From assembly GCF_002929535.1 (NCBI RefSeq), contig NZ_PJJO01000056.1, positions 62,001 to 126,000 on the forward strand: a DNA stretch of 64,000 nt. Direction: 5' to 3'. The translations under genes and the position numbers were made by a program. The number at the start of each line of letters is the position of its first letter. The first letter of the stretch is position 1. Shown piece after piece: positions 17,942 through 26,573 of the stretch. Source of the stretch: Cryobacterium sp. Y11 (lineage in GTDB: Bacteria; Actinomycetota; Actinomycetes; Actinomycetales; Microbacteriaceae). The notes below the pieces were generated by a model. That model was not told the DNA's origin. It worked only from the letters and a program-made list of their open reading frames with translations, and ran no database searches.

Positions 17942-20620
17942 GTGTTGGACTCCGAAAAGCCTACCCTGATGATCATCGACGGCCATTCCCTGGCGTTCCG
18001 GGCGTTCTTCGCCCTGCCAGTGGATAGCTTCCAGACCCAGGCCGGGCAGCATACGAACGCCATCCACGGCTTTCTCTCCATGCTGCTCAGCCTGCTGCGC
18101 AACGAGAAGCCAACGCACCTCGCGGTCGCGTTCGATATTTCGCGGGCCTCCTTTCGCACCCGGGAATACCCCGAGTACAAGGGCACCCGCAATGCGACGC
18201 CGCCAGAATTTCTCGGTCAGATTCCGCTTCTGCAAGAAGCCCTCGCCGCGATGAAGATCACGACCATCACCAAGGAAGACTTCGAGGCCGACGATATTCT
18301 GGCGACCCTGTCCGTCGAGGGCACCACCGCCGGTTACAACGTGCTCGTTGTCTCTGGTGACCGTGATGCCATCCAGCTGGTCAACGAGAGCGTCACGCTG
18401 CTCTACCCGTCCAGCCAGGGCGTGTCGGCCCTGACCCGCTACGACCCAGCTCGGGTGCGCGAACGCTACGGTATCGAACCGGAGCAGTACCCCGATGTCG
18501 CCGCCCTAGTCGGCGAAACCAGCGACAACCTGATCGGCATCAGCAAGGTCGGCGAGAAAACGGCCGTGAAATGGCTCGGCCTGTACGGCAGCCTCGACGG
18601 CATCCTGGAACACGCCGATGAGATCAAGGGCGTCGTCGGCAACAACCTGCGTGAGCAGAAAGAGAACGCGATTCGCAACCGCCGACTCAATCGCCTGGTC
18701 ACCAACCTCGAGTTGCCCATCGAGGTCGCCGCGCTTGAGCGCGGTGCCATGGACACCGACGCTGTGCGCGATATTTTCACCCGCCTCGAATTCAAGTCCT
18801 TACTCGAACGCGTGCTTAAACTCGCTGGAGAAGACCCGGCGAAAGCGGCGGCCAATCTCGCCGCCCTCGTCGACGAGGTGCCAGCGCCGCGGGCCCCGAT
18901 TGCGCAGGATCTGCTCGACGAAGAGCTGCAGTCCTGGCTTGATCGGGCGGTCCGTGCGAACCCGACCGGACTCGGCTTCACGGTCGAGGTCCACGACGGC
19001 ACGGCCATCGGCTTCGGGCTGGCCAGCCCGACCGAAACGCTCAACCTACCGTGGCAGCCAGGCCGCAAGGACTATGCGCCGCTCGAAGCGTGGCTCGCCA
19101 GCGACGCCCCGAAGATCATGAATGACGCCAAGCACCAGGTGAAGGCGCTCCGCCGCAGCGGTCTACCCTTCGCTGGCCTCGCGTTCGACACCCTGGTCGG
19201 CGCCTGGCTCATTCGCCCCGGGGGCGCGGACAAGACCCTGGCCGACCTTGTGTCCCGCTACCTCGATGAGGCCCTGCCTGTTGCCGACCCCAATCAGCTG
19301 GTGCCCGACGAGACCCAGCAGGCCGGCGTGCCCGCACAGGCCTGGTTCACCCTTCGAGTGTTCGCCGCCGTCGAGAAAGCCCTTGATCCCGGCTCCCTCA
19401 AGCTTCTGCTCGACATCGAGCTTCCGACCCTGCTCGCCCTGGCCGACATGGAGTTGGCGGGAGTGAGCGTCTCGCACGAGCAACTCGCCGAGCTCTCCGC
19501 CGAGCTGGGTGCCAGCGCAGCGAGTCTGGCTGCTGCCGCCTTCGCCGAGATCGGTCGTGAGGTGAACCTCGGCTCGCCCAAGCAGCTGCAAGACGTCTTG
19601 TTCGAGCAGCTTCAGATGCCCAAGACGCGCGCCAACAAGACCGGTTTTTCCACGGATGCCGGCGCCCTGGCCGACTTGCAGGCCAGCAACCCGCATCCGT
19701 TTCTCGATCTCTTGCTCAAGCACCGCGATGCCACCAAGCTCCGTCAGATTGTGGAAACCCTCGATAAAGCCATCGACACCAACGGCCGCATTCACACAAA
19801 CTATGTGCAGATCGGCACGGCCACTGGCCGCATTTCCTCCAACGACCCGAACCTGCAGAACATTCCAGTGCGCACCGAGGAGGGCCGACGTATCCGAGCA
19901 GCCTTTCAGGCCGGCCAGGGCAGCGAGAGCCTGCTCACCGCCGACTACTCGCAGATCGAGATGCGAATCATGGCGCACCTGTCCGAGGACGCCGGGCTGA
20001 TTGAGGCCTTCAACGCCGGCGAAGACCTGCATCGTTTCGTCGGATCGCGTATCTTCCACGTCGCCCCAGAGGAGGTCACCGGCGAGATGCGCAGCAAGGT
20101 CAAGGCCATGAGCTACGGACTCGCCTACGGCCTCAGCGCCTTTGGATTGTCGAAGCAGTTGCGCATCGACACCAAAGAAGCCAAGCAGCTGATGACCGAC
20201 TACTTCGAACGGTTTGGCGCGGTGCGGGACTACCTGCGGAACGTCGTCGAGCAGGCCAAGGTTGACGGCTACACCGAGACCATCTACGGTCGGCGTCGGC
20301 CTTTCCCCGACCTGGCCAGCCCCAAACGGGTGCTGCGCGACAACGCCGAACGAGCAGCCCTCAACGCGCCCATTCAGGGTTCGGCCGCCGACATCATGAA
20401 GATTGCCATGAACGGCATCGCCGCCGACATGACGGATGCCTCGATGGACTCCAGCATGCTGCTCCAAGTTCATGACGAATTGATCTTCGACGTCGCACCG
20501 GGGGAGTGGGACGCCCTGCGCCAGGTGGTCACCCACAATATGGAATCCGCGGCAGATCTACTCGTTCCCCTTGAGGTGCAGGTCGGCCGCGGCGCCAACT
20601 GGGACGCCGCCGCGCACTAG
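17942..20620 (+). CDS. polA: DNA polymerase I
   Basis: PolA fills repair gaps and removes RNA primers. The 892-residue protein has a 5'-3' nuclease domain (about residues 1-300) with LMIIDGHSLAFRAFFALP, FDISRASFRT and GDRDAIQL. A degenerate 3'-5' exonuclease-like domain (about 310-490) lacks the usual DxE metal site, as in other actinobacteria, so proofreading is unlikely. The polymerase domain has TADYSQIEMRIMAHLS, LRDNAERAALNAPIQGSAAD and LLQVHDELIFDV. GTG 17942 gives the normal start; the nearby AGGGGAG could serve as a ribosome site. Confidence 0.97.
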   Translation: MLDSEKPTLMIIDGHSLAFRAFFALPVDSFQTQAGQHTNAIHGFLSMLLSLLRNEKPTHLAVAFDISRASFRTREYPEYKGTRNATPPEFLGQIPLLQEALAAMKITTITKEDFEADDILATLSVEGTTAGYNVLVVSGDRDAIQLVNESVTLLYPSSQGVSALTRYDPARVRERYGIEPEQYPDVAALVGETSDNLIGISKVGEKTAVKWLGLYGSLDGILEHADEIKGVVGNNLREQKENAIRNRRLNRLVTNLELPIEVAALERGAMDTDAVRDIFTRLEFKSLLERVLKLAGEDPAKAAANLAALVDEVPAPRAPIAQDLLDEELQSWLDRAVRANPTGLGFTVEVHDGTAIGFGLASPTETLNLPWQPGRKDYAPLEAWLASDAPKIMNDAKHQVKALRRSGLPFAGLAFDTLVGAWLIRPGGADKTLADLVSRYLDEALPVADPNQLVPDETQQAGVPAQAWFTLRVFAAVEKALDPGSLKLLLDIELPTLLALADMELAGVSVSHEQLAELSAELGASAASLAAAAFAEIGREVNLGSPKQLQDVLFEQLQMPKTRANKTGFSTDAGALADLQASNPHPFLDLLLKHRDATKLRQIVETLDKAIDTNGRIHTNYVQIGTATGRISSNDPNLQNIPVRTEEGRRIRAAFQAGQGSESLLTADYSQIEMRIMAHLSEDAGLIEAFNAGEDLHRFVGSRIFHVAPEEVTGEMRSKVKAMSYGLAYGLSAFGLSKQLRIDTKEAKQLMTDYFERFGAVRDYLRNVVEQAKVDGYTETIYGRRRPFPDLASPKRVLRDNAERAALNAPIQGSAADIMKIAMNGIAADMTDASMDSSMLLQVHDELIFDVAPGEWDALRQVVTHNMESAADLLVPLEVQVGRGANWDAAAH

Positions 20621-20749
20621 CGCGCATCTCACGCTGAGCTGCCCACACCGACCCTTCGAGCCCGGTTTTCGGTCGATATGCGCACCTCGCTCGGGCGGCG
20701 TGGCCGGACAGCGCGCTCATTGGGGGGTTCGCATCCGGCAGGGCTGTTC

Positions 20750-20761
20750 TAGGCTCGAGGC
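20750..20761 (+). promoter_or_regulatory. -10 element directly before the DUF885 gene
   Basis: TAGGCT at 20750-20755 ends exactly 6 nt before ATG 20762, with a weak TTCGCA at 20728-20733 (16-nt spacer) as a possible -35. The spacing fits a leaderless transcript. The rest of the 141-bp polA gap shows no other clear signal. Confidence 0.45.
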
Positions 20762-22435
20762 ATGACAACCGATCTCCAGCGCACTCCAACGGCCATCGAT
20801 CAGATCGCCGAAGAGTGGGTGGACACCCTCGTTGACCTCGACCCCACCGTGGGCACCTACATCGGCCGCACCGAGGGAGACGGTCGCTACGGCGACTACT
20901 CTCCGGCCGGTCACGAACGCTTCGTCGAGGCCGCAAAGAAGACGATCGCCAAGCTCGATGCCGCGTACCCGGTTGACAGCATCGACAACGTCACCCAGAC
21001 CGACCTTCGCAGCGAGTTGGCGCTCAGCGTGCAGAGCTCTGAGGCCGAGATGCAGCTGCGCGACCTCAACGTGATTGCGTCCCCCGCGCAGGAGATCCGC
21101 GAGATCTTCGACCTCATGCCCACCAAAACCGTCGACGACTGGGCCAACATCTCCAGCCGGCTGGGCAATCTTCCCGCCGCCATCGACGGCTACATCGAGA
21201 CCCTTCGCCTCGGCATCGAACGCGGCGTGACGCCGGCGCGCCGCCAGGTACGCGAGGTACTCGCCCAGGCCAAGCGCCACGCCGCCAACGACGGATTCTT
21301 CGCCGAGTTCGCCGCGAACCCAACCTTAAACACCGGCACCCTTCCGGCATCGCTGGCCACGGACCTGGGCCTGGGCGCCCGCCGCTCGGCCACCGCCTAC
21401 GACAAGCTCGCCACCTTCTTCAGCACCGAACTCGAGGGCACAGCCACCGACGATGACGCCATCGGCCGCGAGCTGTACACCCTCGCCTCCCGCCGATTTC
21501 TCGGCGCCACGATCGACCTCGACGAAACCTACGAATGGGGCATCGAAGAACTCGCCCGCATGACCCGCGAGCAAGAGAAAGTCGCCGACCACATCAAACC
21601 CGGCGCGGGTGTGCGAGGGGCCATCGCCTACCTCGACACCGATCCGACCCGCAAACTGCACGGTACCCAGGCGTTGCAGGAGTGGATGCAGAAAACCAGC
21701 GACAAGGCCGTCGCCGATCTCGCCGAAACCCAGTTCGACATTCCCGACGAGATTAAGACCATCGAGTGCATGATCGCCCCCACCCAGGAAGGTGGCATCT
21801 ATTACACCGGGCCGACCGACGACTTCTCCCGGCCAGGGCGCATGTGGTGGTCTGTACCGGTCGGTGTGACCGAATTCGACACCTGGCGTGAACTGACCAC
21901 CGTGTATCACGAGGGCGTTCCCGGCCACCACCTGCAGATCGGGCAGGCCGTCTACAACCGCGCCAAGCTCAACACCTGGCGCCGCCAACTGGCCGGCACA
22001 TCTGGCCACGCCGAGGGCTGGGCGCTCTATGCCGAACGTCTCATGGAACAGCTGGGTTACCTCGACGACCCGGCCGATCGTCTCGGCATGCTCGACGGGC
22101 AGCGAATGCGCGCCGCGCGCGTGGTCCTCGACATCGGAGTGCACCTCGGCAAAATGCTGCCAGATGGCTCCGGCCCGTGGACCGCCGACTACGCCTTTGA
22201 CTTTCTCGGCCAAAACGTCAACATGAACGCGAGCTTTGTCAAGTTTGAGGTCAACCGCTACCTCGGCTGGCCCGGTCAGGCTCCGTCCTACAAGGTCGGC
22301 CAGCGCATCTGGGAGCAGCTGCGTGACGAGTGCGCCGCCCGTGAGGGGGCGAACTTCAGAATCAAGGAGTTTCACCGCCGTGCCCTCGACCTCGGCGGCG
22401 TCGGGCTCGACACCCTGCGGTCGGCCCTGGCCTAG
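20762..22435 (+). CDS. DUF885 domain protein, putative zinc metallopeptidase
   Basis: The 557-residue protein has the DUF885 pattern of a soluble, gluzincin-like metallopeptidase. The helix VYHEGVPGHHLQIGQ carries the HExxxGHH metal-binding signature. Downstream GHAEGWALYAERLMEQLGYL supplies the usual third-ligand region, and an arginine-rich RMRAARVVLDIGVH follows. No signal peptide or membrane segment is seen, so it is probably cytoplasmic. The peptide substrate is unknown. It stands alone between polA and the copper cassette with its own putative promoter. Confidence 0.88.
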   Translation: MTTDLQRTPTAIDQIAEEWVDTLVDLDPTVGTYIGRTEGDGRYGDYSPAGHERFVEAAKKTIAKLDAAYPVDSIDNVTQTDLRSELALSVQSSEAEMQLRDLNVIASPAQEIREIFDLMPTKTVDDWANISSRLGNLPAAIDGYIETLRLGIERGVTPARRQVREVLAQAKRHAANDGFFAEFAANPTLNTGTLPASLATDLGLGARRSATAYDKLATFFSTELEGTATDDDAIGRELYTLASRRFLGATIDLDETYEWGIEELARMTREQEKVADHIKPGAGVRGAIAYLDTDPTRKLHGTQALQEWMQKTSDKAVADLAETQFDIPDEIKTIECMIAPTQEGGIYYTGPTDDFSRPGRMWWSVPVGVTEFDTWRELTTVYHEGVPGHHLQIGQAVYNRAKLNTWRRQLAGTSGHAEGWALYAERLMEQLGYLDDPADRLGMLDGQRMRAARVVLDIGVHLGKMLPDGSGPWTADYAFDFLGQNVNMNASFVKFEVNRYLGWPGQAPSYKVGQRIWEQLRDECAAREGANFRIKEFHRRALDLGGVGLDTLRSALA

Positions 22436-22501
22436 CACGCGGCTCGCACCCGGGCTGGCGTGCAGGAGAGACGTAGTCCTCGGCGGGAATATACGGCTCG
22501 G

Positions 22502-22513
22502 TAAACTGAAAGG
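22502..22513 (+). promoter_or_regulatory. -10 element before the NnrS-like gene
   Basis: TAAACT at 22502-22507 ends 6 nt before GTG 22514, with GAAAGG filling the gap. It may give a leaderless or very short leader for the two-gene copper cassette. No NO-sensor or FNR-type palindrome is seen in the 78-bp upstream gap. Confidence 0.4.
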
Positions 22514-23719
22514 GTGCGTCCCGCCGAGCCGTCCCCGTCCGACACCGGAACTGTACCCGCGAACGGCAGGCGTCCCGCGCCGCGGCCACAGCCCAACCGT
22601 GCCCTGATCGATCGCCCGGGCATCCGCTTTCTGTTTCTCGCTCCGGCCGGAGTGTCGCTCCTGCTGGGGCTCTACGCGGCAACGGCCCTGCTCGGCTTCG
22701 ACGTTCCGCCGCTCGCCGACCGCCTGGCCGCCTCGCACGGCGCACTGATGGTATTCGGCTTTGTCGGTACCCTGATCGTGCTCGAACGGGCCGTCGCCAT
22801 CAAGAAGTGGTGGGCCTTCACCGCGCCGGCACTGCTCGGCCTCGGCAGCCTGCTCGTGCTGGCGCCGCTGCCGATCTGGATCGGCCGCACCGCGATCGCC
22901 GCCGGCGCGATCGGCCTGCTGCTGATCTATCGCAGCATTTGGCGCCGGCAAGCAATGACGGCCACCGCGATCCAGTTCCTCGGTGGGGTCAATCTCGTCG
23001 TCGCTGCGATTCTCTGGCTCGCCAACGTTCCGGTCGCCCACCTCATACCGGCGTTTGGCGCCTTCGTGGTGCTGACCATCGCGGGCGAACGCCTCGAACT
23101 CGCGCGGCTCTCGCTGTGCGGCACCCATCCAGGGCGCGGCCTGCTGTGGGCGTCGCTGTCCCTGACCGGAGGTGTCTCGCTCGCCCTCTGCGTGCCGGCA
23201 ATCGGCTATCCCTTCTTCGGCCTGGCCCTGCTCTGGGTAGTGTCCTGGCTGTTCCTACACGATGTCGCGCGCCGGACCATCCGCTCAGCCGGGCTGCCCC
23301 GGTACATGGCCATCTGCCTGCTCAGCGGGTACGCCTGGTTGGTCGTCGCCGGTGGTATCTGGCTCGTCGTCGGCGCCGCAACGAGTGGCCCCGCCTACGA
23401 TGCGGTCATTCACGCTGTGTTGCTGGGGTTCACCCTGTCGATGATCATGGCCCACGCCCCCGTCATTCTGCCCGCTGTGCTGCGCCGCCCACTGCCGTAC
23501 CGATCGATCATGTACCTGCCCGTCGCGCTGCTGCACGCATCCCTCGTGCTGCGGGTACTGTTCGGCGATGCCCACGGTCTGACCGATCTGCTCCAGCTCG
23601 GCGGATCGCTGAACATCGCCGCACTCGTGCTGTTCATTGTCATCGCTGCGATGTCGGCCGTGCGCGGGCCGGTGCCAAACGTCAGGCCCGCCAGCCCCGC
23701 CAGAAAAGAACGCCCATGA
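22514..23719 (+). CDS. NnrS-like multi-pass membrane protein
   Basis: A 401-residue, very hydrophobic protein with about 11-12 predicted helices after a 40-residue charged N-terminus. Histidines lie within or at the edges of helices: ASHGALMVFGFVGTLIVLER, VPVAHLIPAFG, VIHAVLLGFTLSMIMAHAPV and LLHASLVL. The layout resembles NnrS, a heme- and copper-containing membrane protein made with denitrification genes and linked to nitric oxide resistance. It overlaps the NirK-like gene by 4 nt (ATGA), so the two are coupled. The assignment rests on helix pattern, histidine placement and context; I would not exclude another heme/copper membrane family. Confidence 0.65.
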   Translation: MRPAEPSPSDTGTVPANGRRPAPRPQPNRALIDRPGIRFLFLAPAGVSLLLGLYAATALLGFDVPPLADRLAASHGALMVFGFVGTLIVLERAVAIKKWWAFTAPALLGLGSLLVLAPLPIWIGRTAIAAGAIGLLLIYRSIWRRQAMTATAIQFLGGVNLVVAAILWLANVPVAHLIPAFGAFVVLTIAGERLELARLSLCGTHPGRGLLWASLSLTGGVSLALCVPAIGYPFFGLALLWVVSWLFLHDVARRTIRSAGLPRYMAICLLSGYAWLVVAGGIWLVVGAATSGPAYDAVIHAVLLGFTLSMIMAHAPVILPAVLRRPLPYRSIMYLPVALLHASLVLRVLFGDAHGLTDLLQLGGSLNIAALVLFIVIAAMSAVRGPVPNVRPASPARKERP

Positions 23720-26379
23720 GTCCCATCACCGCCCGCGTTCATGCCCGACGCACCTGGTATCTGCAGACCAACGCCGTCGTTGCCGCCTGGTTGGTCGTGC
23801 TGGGCGGCGTCGTTCTGTCGCATCAGGGCATTCCGGGTGCCGACTGGCTCATGGTGCATCTGCTACTGCTCGGCGCCGTCAGTACCGCGATTCTCATTTG
23901 GAGCCAGCATTTCGCCGATACTTTGGTACGGCGGCCGGCGCTCAGTGGGCGCCGGTCGCTGATCATTCGCCTGGCCGGGCACACGCTCGGGGCGATTCTG
24001 GTCATGGTTGGCATGACCCTGAACCTGTTCCTCGTGCTGCTCGTCGGTGCTGTTCTGGTCGGCGCCGTGGCGGTGCTGCACGGTGTTCTTCTGGGAAGTG
24101 AGCTCCGCCGGGCGAAACCCACCCGCTTCGGCTCGCTGGTGCGCTACTACATTGCGGCCGCTGCGAGCCTCGCTGTCGGGGTCTACCTCGGCATCGCGAT
24201 GGCGAACCCAGCGACCGGCGCCGATCTCTTCGCCGGGCTGTACGTCGCGCACATCGCCCTCAACGTGCTCGGCTGGGTCGGCCTGACCGCCGTCGGCACC
24301 CTGCTGTTGCTCTGGCCAACGGTGCTGCGCACCCACCTCGGCGATGGAACGGATGCCGCAGTCCGTACAGCCCTGCCCCTGCTCGTCGCGGGCGTAGCCG
24401 TCATCGCCGGCGCCAGCGTGGCCGGCCTGCCGCTCGGCGTCGGAGCCGGCGCCCTGGTCTACCTGCTCGGTCTCGTGCCCGTCGTGCTGGAGGCCGTGCG
24501 GCAGGCCAGGCAGGCACCGCCGACCACCTTTGCCAGCTGGAGTTTGGCAGCATCGGTGGCCTGGTTGGCGTTCAGCGTCGCGGCGCTCGGCCTGCTCGTC
24601 GCGACCGCGGCAACCCTGGCCGACGCCGTCACCCGACTCGGCTGGCTGCTGATTCCCCTGCTGGCCGGCTTCGCCCTGCAACTACTGCTCGGGGCCCTGA
24701 GCTACCTGGTTCCGATGGTCTCCGGCGGCGGACCGCAGGCCGGCAAGGCAGCAGCGGCCGAACTCGATCGAGCGCCGCTGTTTCGCCTACTCGTCGTCAA
24801 CGGCGGCATTGTGCTCTACCTGCTTCCGGTGCCGAGCCTGGTCAAGGTGGTGCTGTCCCTGGTGGTGTTCGGGGTGTTGCTGAGCTTTCTGGTGCTGCTG
24901 CTGCGCGCGGTCGTTGCCGGTGGGCGCATCCGTTCTCGTGCCGGATCCGCGCCGATGGCCAGGGTCATAGCCGTGCCGCTGGGTACGGCCAGCCCGCGCC
25001 GCACACGCAGCGGAATGGCCGCCGCAGCGGTTGGGGTGCTCGTGCTGGCCGTCACCGCTGGTGTCGCCCTTGACCCAGTTTCGGCCGGGGTCGGTTCGGC
25101 ATCGGTGACTGCTCCAGACGCCGCGACCGTCGCCTCGGGTGAAGTCACCGCGGCGAGCGTGACCATGCTCGACATGCGGTTCTCACCGTCGAGCCTGACC
25201 GTTCCCGCCGGCAACCGGCTTGAACTGACCGTCACGAACAACGACACGGCCGTGCACGACCTCACCCTCGAAAGCGGCCTTACCTCTGGACGGGTAGCCC
25301 CGGGGGAGACCATCACGCTCGACGCCGGAATCATGGCCGCCAGCAGCGAAGGCTGGTGCTCCATCGCCGGCCACCGCCAGATGGGCATGGTGCTGCAGAT
25401 TGTCGTCACCGGCGGGGCGAATACCGATTCAACGGATGCCGCGGCCGCGCACACAGGCCACGCCAGTTCCGGCGCAACCTCCGCAGCGTCCGCCGCCGAC
25501 GACCTCGGCGTGCATACCGACCCCTCGTCCGGATTCGTGGCGCGCGATGCTGCCCTACCGCCTGCGTCCAATGACACCCACCACGAGTACACCTTCCGGG
25601 TCGGTGACACCGAGATCGAGGTCGCCCCCGGCGTGACCCAAACCCTGTGGCCGTTCAACGGCACCGCGCCCGGCCCCACCCTGCGCGGAAAGGTCGACGA
25701 TACCTTCACGATCACCCTGATCAACGAGGCCACGACCGGCCATTCCCTCGACTTCCACGCCGGGGCGCTCGCCCCCGATGGTCCGATGCGCACAATCGAG
25801 CCGGGCGAAACGCTCGAGTATTCCTTCACCGCCACGCGGTCGGGCATTTGGCTTTACCACTGCTCGACCATGCCGATGTCGCTGCACATTGCCAACGGCA
25901 TGTTCGGGGCTGTCGTCATCGACCCCGCCGGCCTCGACCCGGTCGACTCGGAATACCTGCTCGTGCAGTCCGAGTTCTACCTGGGACCCCAGGGCGGCAT
26001 CGCGAACTCCGACAAGATCGCCGCCGCCACCCCAGACCTCGTCGTCTTCAACGGCTACGCCAACCAGTATCAGGAACAGCCGCTCCGCGCGAAGGTGGGG
26101 GAGCGCATCCGCTTGTGGGTGCTCGATGCCGGGCCGAACCTGGGCAGTTCCTTCCACATCGTGGGCGGGCAATTCGACACGGTCTACGCCGAGGGCGACT
26201 ATCTGCTGCGAAACGGCGGCAGCACGGGTACCGGCGGGAGTCAAACGCTCGGTCTTGCTCCGGCACAGGGCGGGTTTGTCGAGCTGAGCTTTCCCGAAGC
26301 TGGAACCTATTCGTTCGTGACGCACGCCATGACGGATGCCGAGCACGGCGCCGCCGGCACGATCGTGATCGTTCCATAG
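23716..26379 (+). CDS. nirK: Membrane-anchored cupredoxin-NirK fusion (copper nitrite reductase type)
   Basis: Of 887 residues, about 1-460 form 12-13 membrane helices with histidines in MVHLLLLG, SQHFADTL, RLAGHTLG and YVAHIALN. Residues about 475-565 form a cupredoxin with ligands His514, Cys548, His553 and Met556. After a Ser/Ala/Thr linker, about 610-887 is a two-domain copper nitrite reductase. Type 1 copper ligands are His676, Cys716, His724 and Met729 (YHCSTMPMSLHIANGM). Type 2 ligands are His681, His715 and His870, and the catalytic pair is Asp679 (HSLDFH) and His814 (SFHIVGG). It should reduce nitrite to NO on the outer face, with the extra cupredoxin relaying electrons. ATG 23716 overlaps the upstream gene by 4 nt. 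Confidence 0.82.
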   Translation: MSPITARVHARRTWYLQTNAVVAAWLVVLGGVVLSHQGIPGADWLMVHLLLLGAVSTAILIWSQHFADTLVRRPALSGRRSLIIRLAGHTLGAILVMVGMTLNLFLVLLVGAVLVGAVAVLHGVLLGSELRRAKPTRFGSLVRYYIAAAASLAVGVYLGIAMANPATGADLFAGLYVAHIALNVLGWVGLTAVGTLLLLWPTVLRTHLGDGTDAAVRTALPLLVAGVAVIAGASVAGLPLGVGAGALVYLLGLVPVVLEAVRQARQAPPTTFASWSLAASVAWLAFSVAALGLLVATAATLADAVTRLGWLLIPLLAGFALQLLLGALSYLVPMVSGGGPQAGKAAAAELDRAPLFRLLVVNGGIVLYLLPVPSLVKVVLSLVVFGVLLSFLVLLLRAVVAGGRIRSRAGSAPMARVIAVPLGTASPRRTRSGMAAAAVGVLVLAVTAGVALDPVSAGVGSASVTAPDAATVASGEVTAASVTMLDMRFSPSSLTVPAGNRLELTVTNNDTAVHDLTLESGLTSGRVAPGETITLDAGIMAASSEGWCSIAGHRQMGMVLQIVVTGGANTDSTDAAAAHTGHASSGATSAASAADDLGVHTDPSSGFVARDAALPPASNDTHHEYTFRVGDTEIEVAPGVTQTLWPFNGTAPGPTLRGKVDDTFTITLINEATTGHSLDFHAGALAPDGPMRTIEPGETLEYSFTATRSGIWLYHCSTMPMSLHIANGMFGAVVIDPAGLDPVDSEYLLVQSEFYLGPQGGIANSDKIAAATPDLVVFNGYANQYQEQPLRAKVGERIRLWVLDAGPNLGSSFHIVGGQFDTVYAEGDYLLRNGGSTGTGGSQTLGLAPAQGGFVELSFPEAGTYSFVTHAMTDAEHGAAGTIVIVP

Positions 26380-26407
26380 AACCAGTTGCGGGCAGCCGAA
26401 TGTCGAG

Positions 26408-26437
26408 TTGCTCCTCGCCTTCTCAGGTAGCTAGTAT
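26408..26437 (+). promoter_or_regulatory. Putative rpsA promoter
   Basis: TTGCTC at 26408-26413 and TAGTAT at 26432-26437 are separated by 18 nt, a fair -35/-10 pair. Transcription would start near 26444, leaving a leader of about 130 nt before rpsA. Confidence 0.5.
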
Positions 26438-26440
26438 GGA

Positions 26441-26458
26441 GTGTCACATTTGTGACAC
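26441..26458. promoter_or_regulatory. Palindromic operator candidate at the rpsA transcription start
   Basis: GTGTCACATTTGTGACAC has perfect 8-bp arms around a TT centre. It overlaps the predicted start of transcription, where a bound protein would block initiation. The two-base centre makes an RNA hairpin with such a small loop unlikely, so a DNA site is favoured. Confidence 0.5.
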
Positions 26459-26573
26459 CCATCCGCTGCCATGCGCGGAGTGTTCCCCGGTCTTTCATAA
26501 CCGCGGAGCAGCTAAACGCTAGAACGATTTTTCGCGTGTGGCCTGATTATGTCCATCCTGGAGCAACTACTAC

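Noticed and set aside
19163..20536. Minus-strand ORF opposite the polymerase domain of polA
   Set aside because: Antisense shadow; polA motifs are all intact on the plus strand.
21326..23128. Minus-strand ORF of 600 codons across the DUF885 and NnrS-like genes
   Set aside because: It spans two well-supported plus-strand genes and the promoter between them and has no domain signature.
22807..23715. N-terminal extension of the NirK fusion gene
   Set aside because: It lies inside the NnrS-like gene in another frame with an Arg/Pro-rich translation; ATG 23716 at the overlap fits better.
26441..26458. CRP/GlxR-type site at the rpsA palindrome
   Set aside because: The half sites are in the opposite order (TCACA then TGTGA with a 2-bp gap) to the CRP consensus TGTGA-N6-TCACA.
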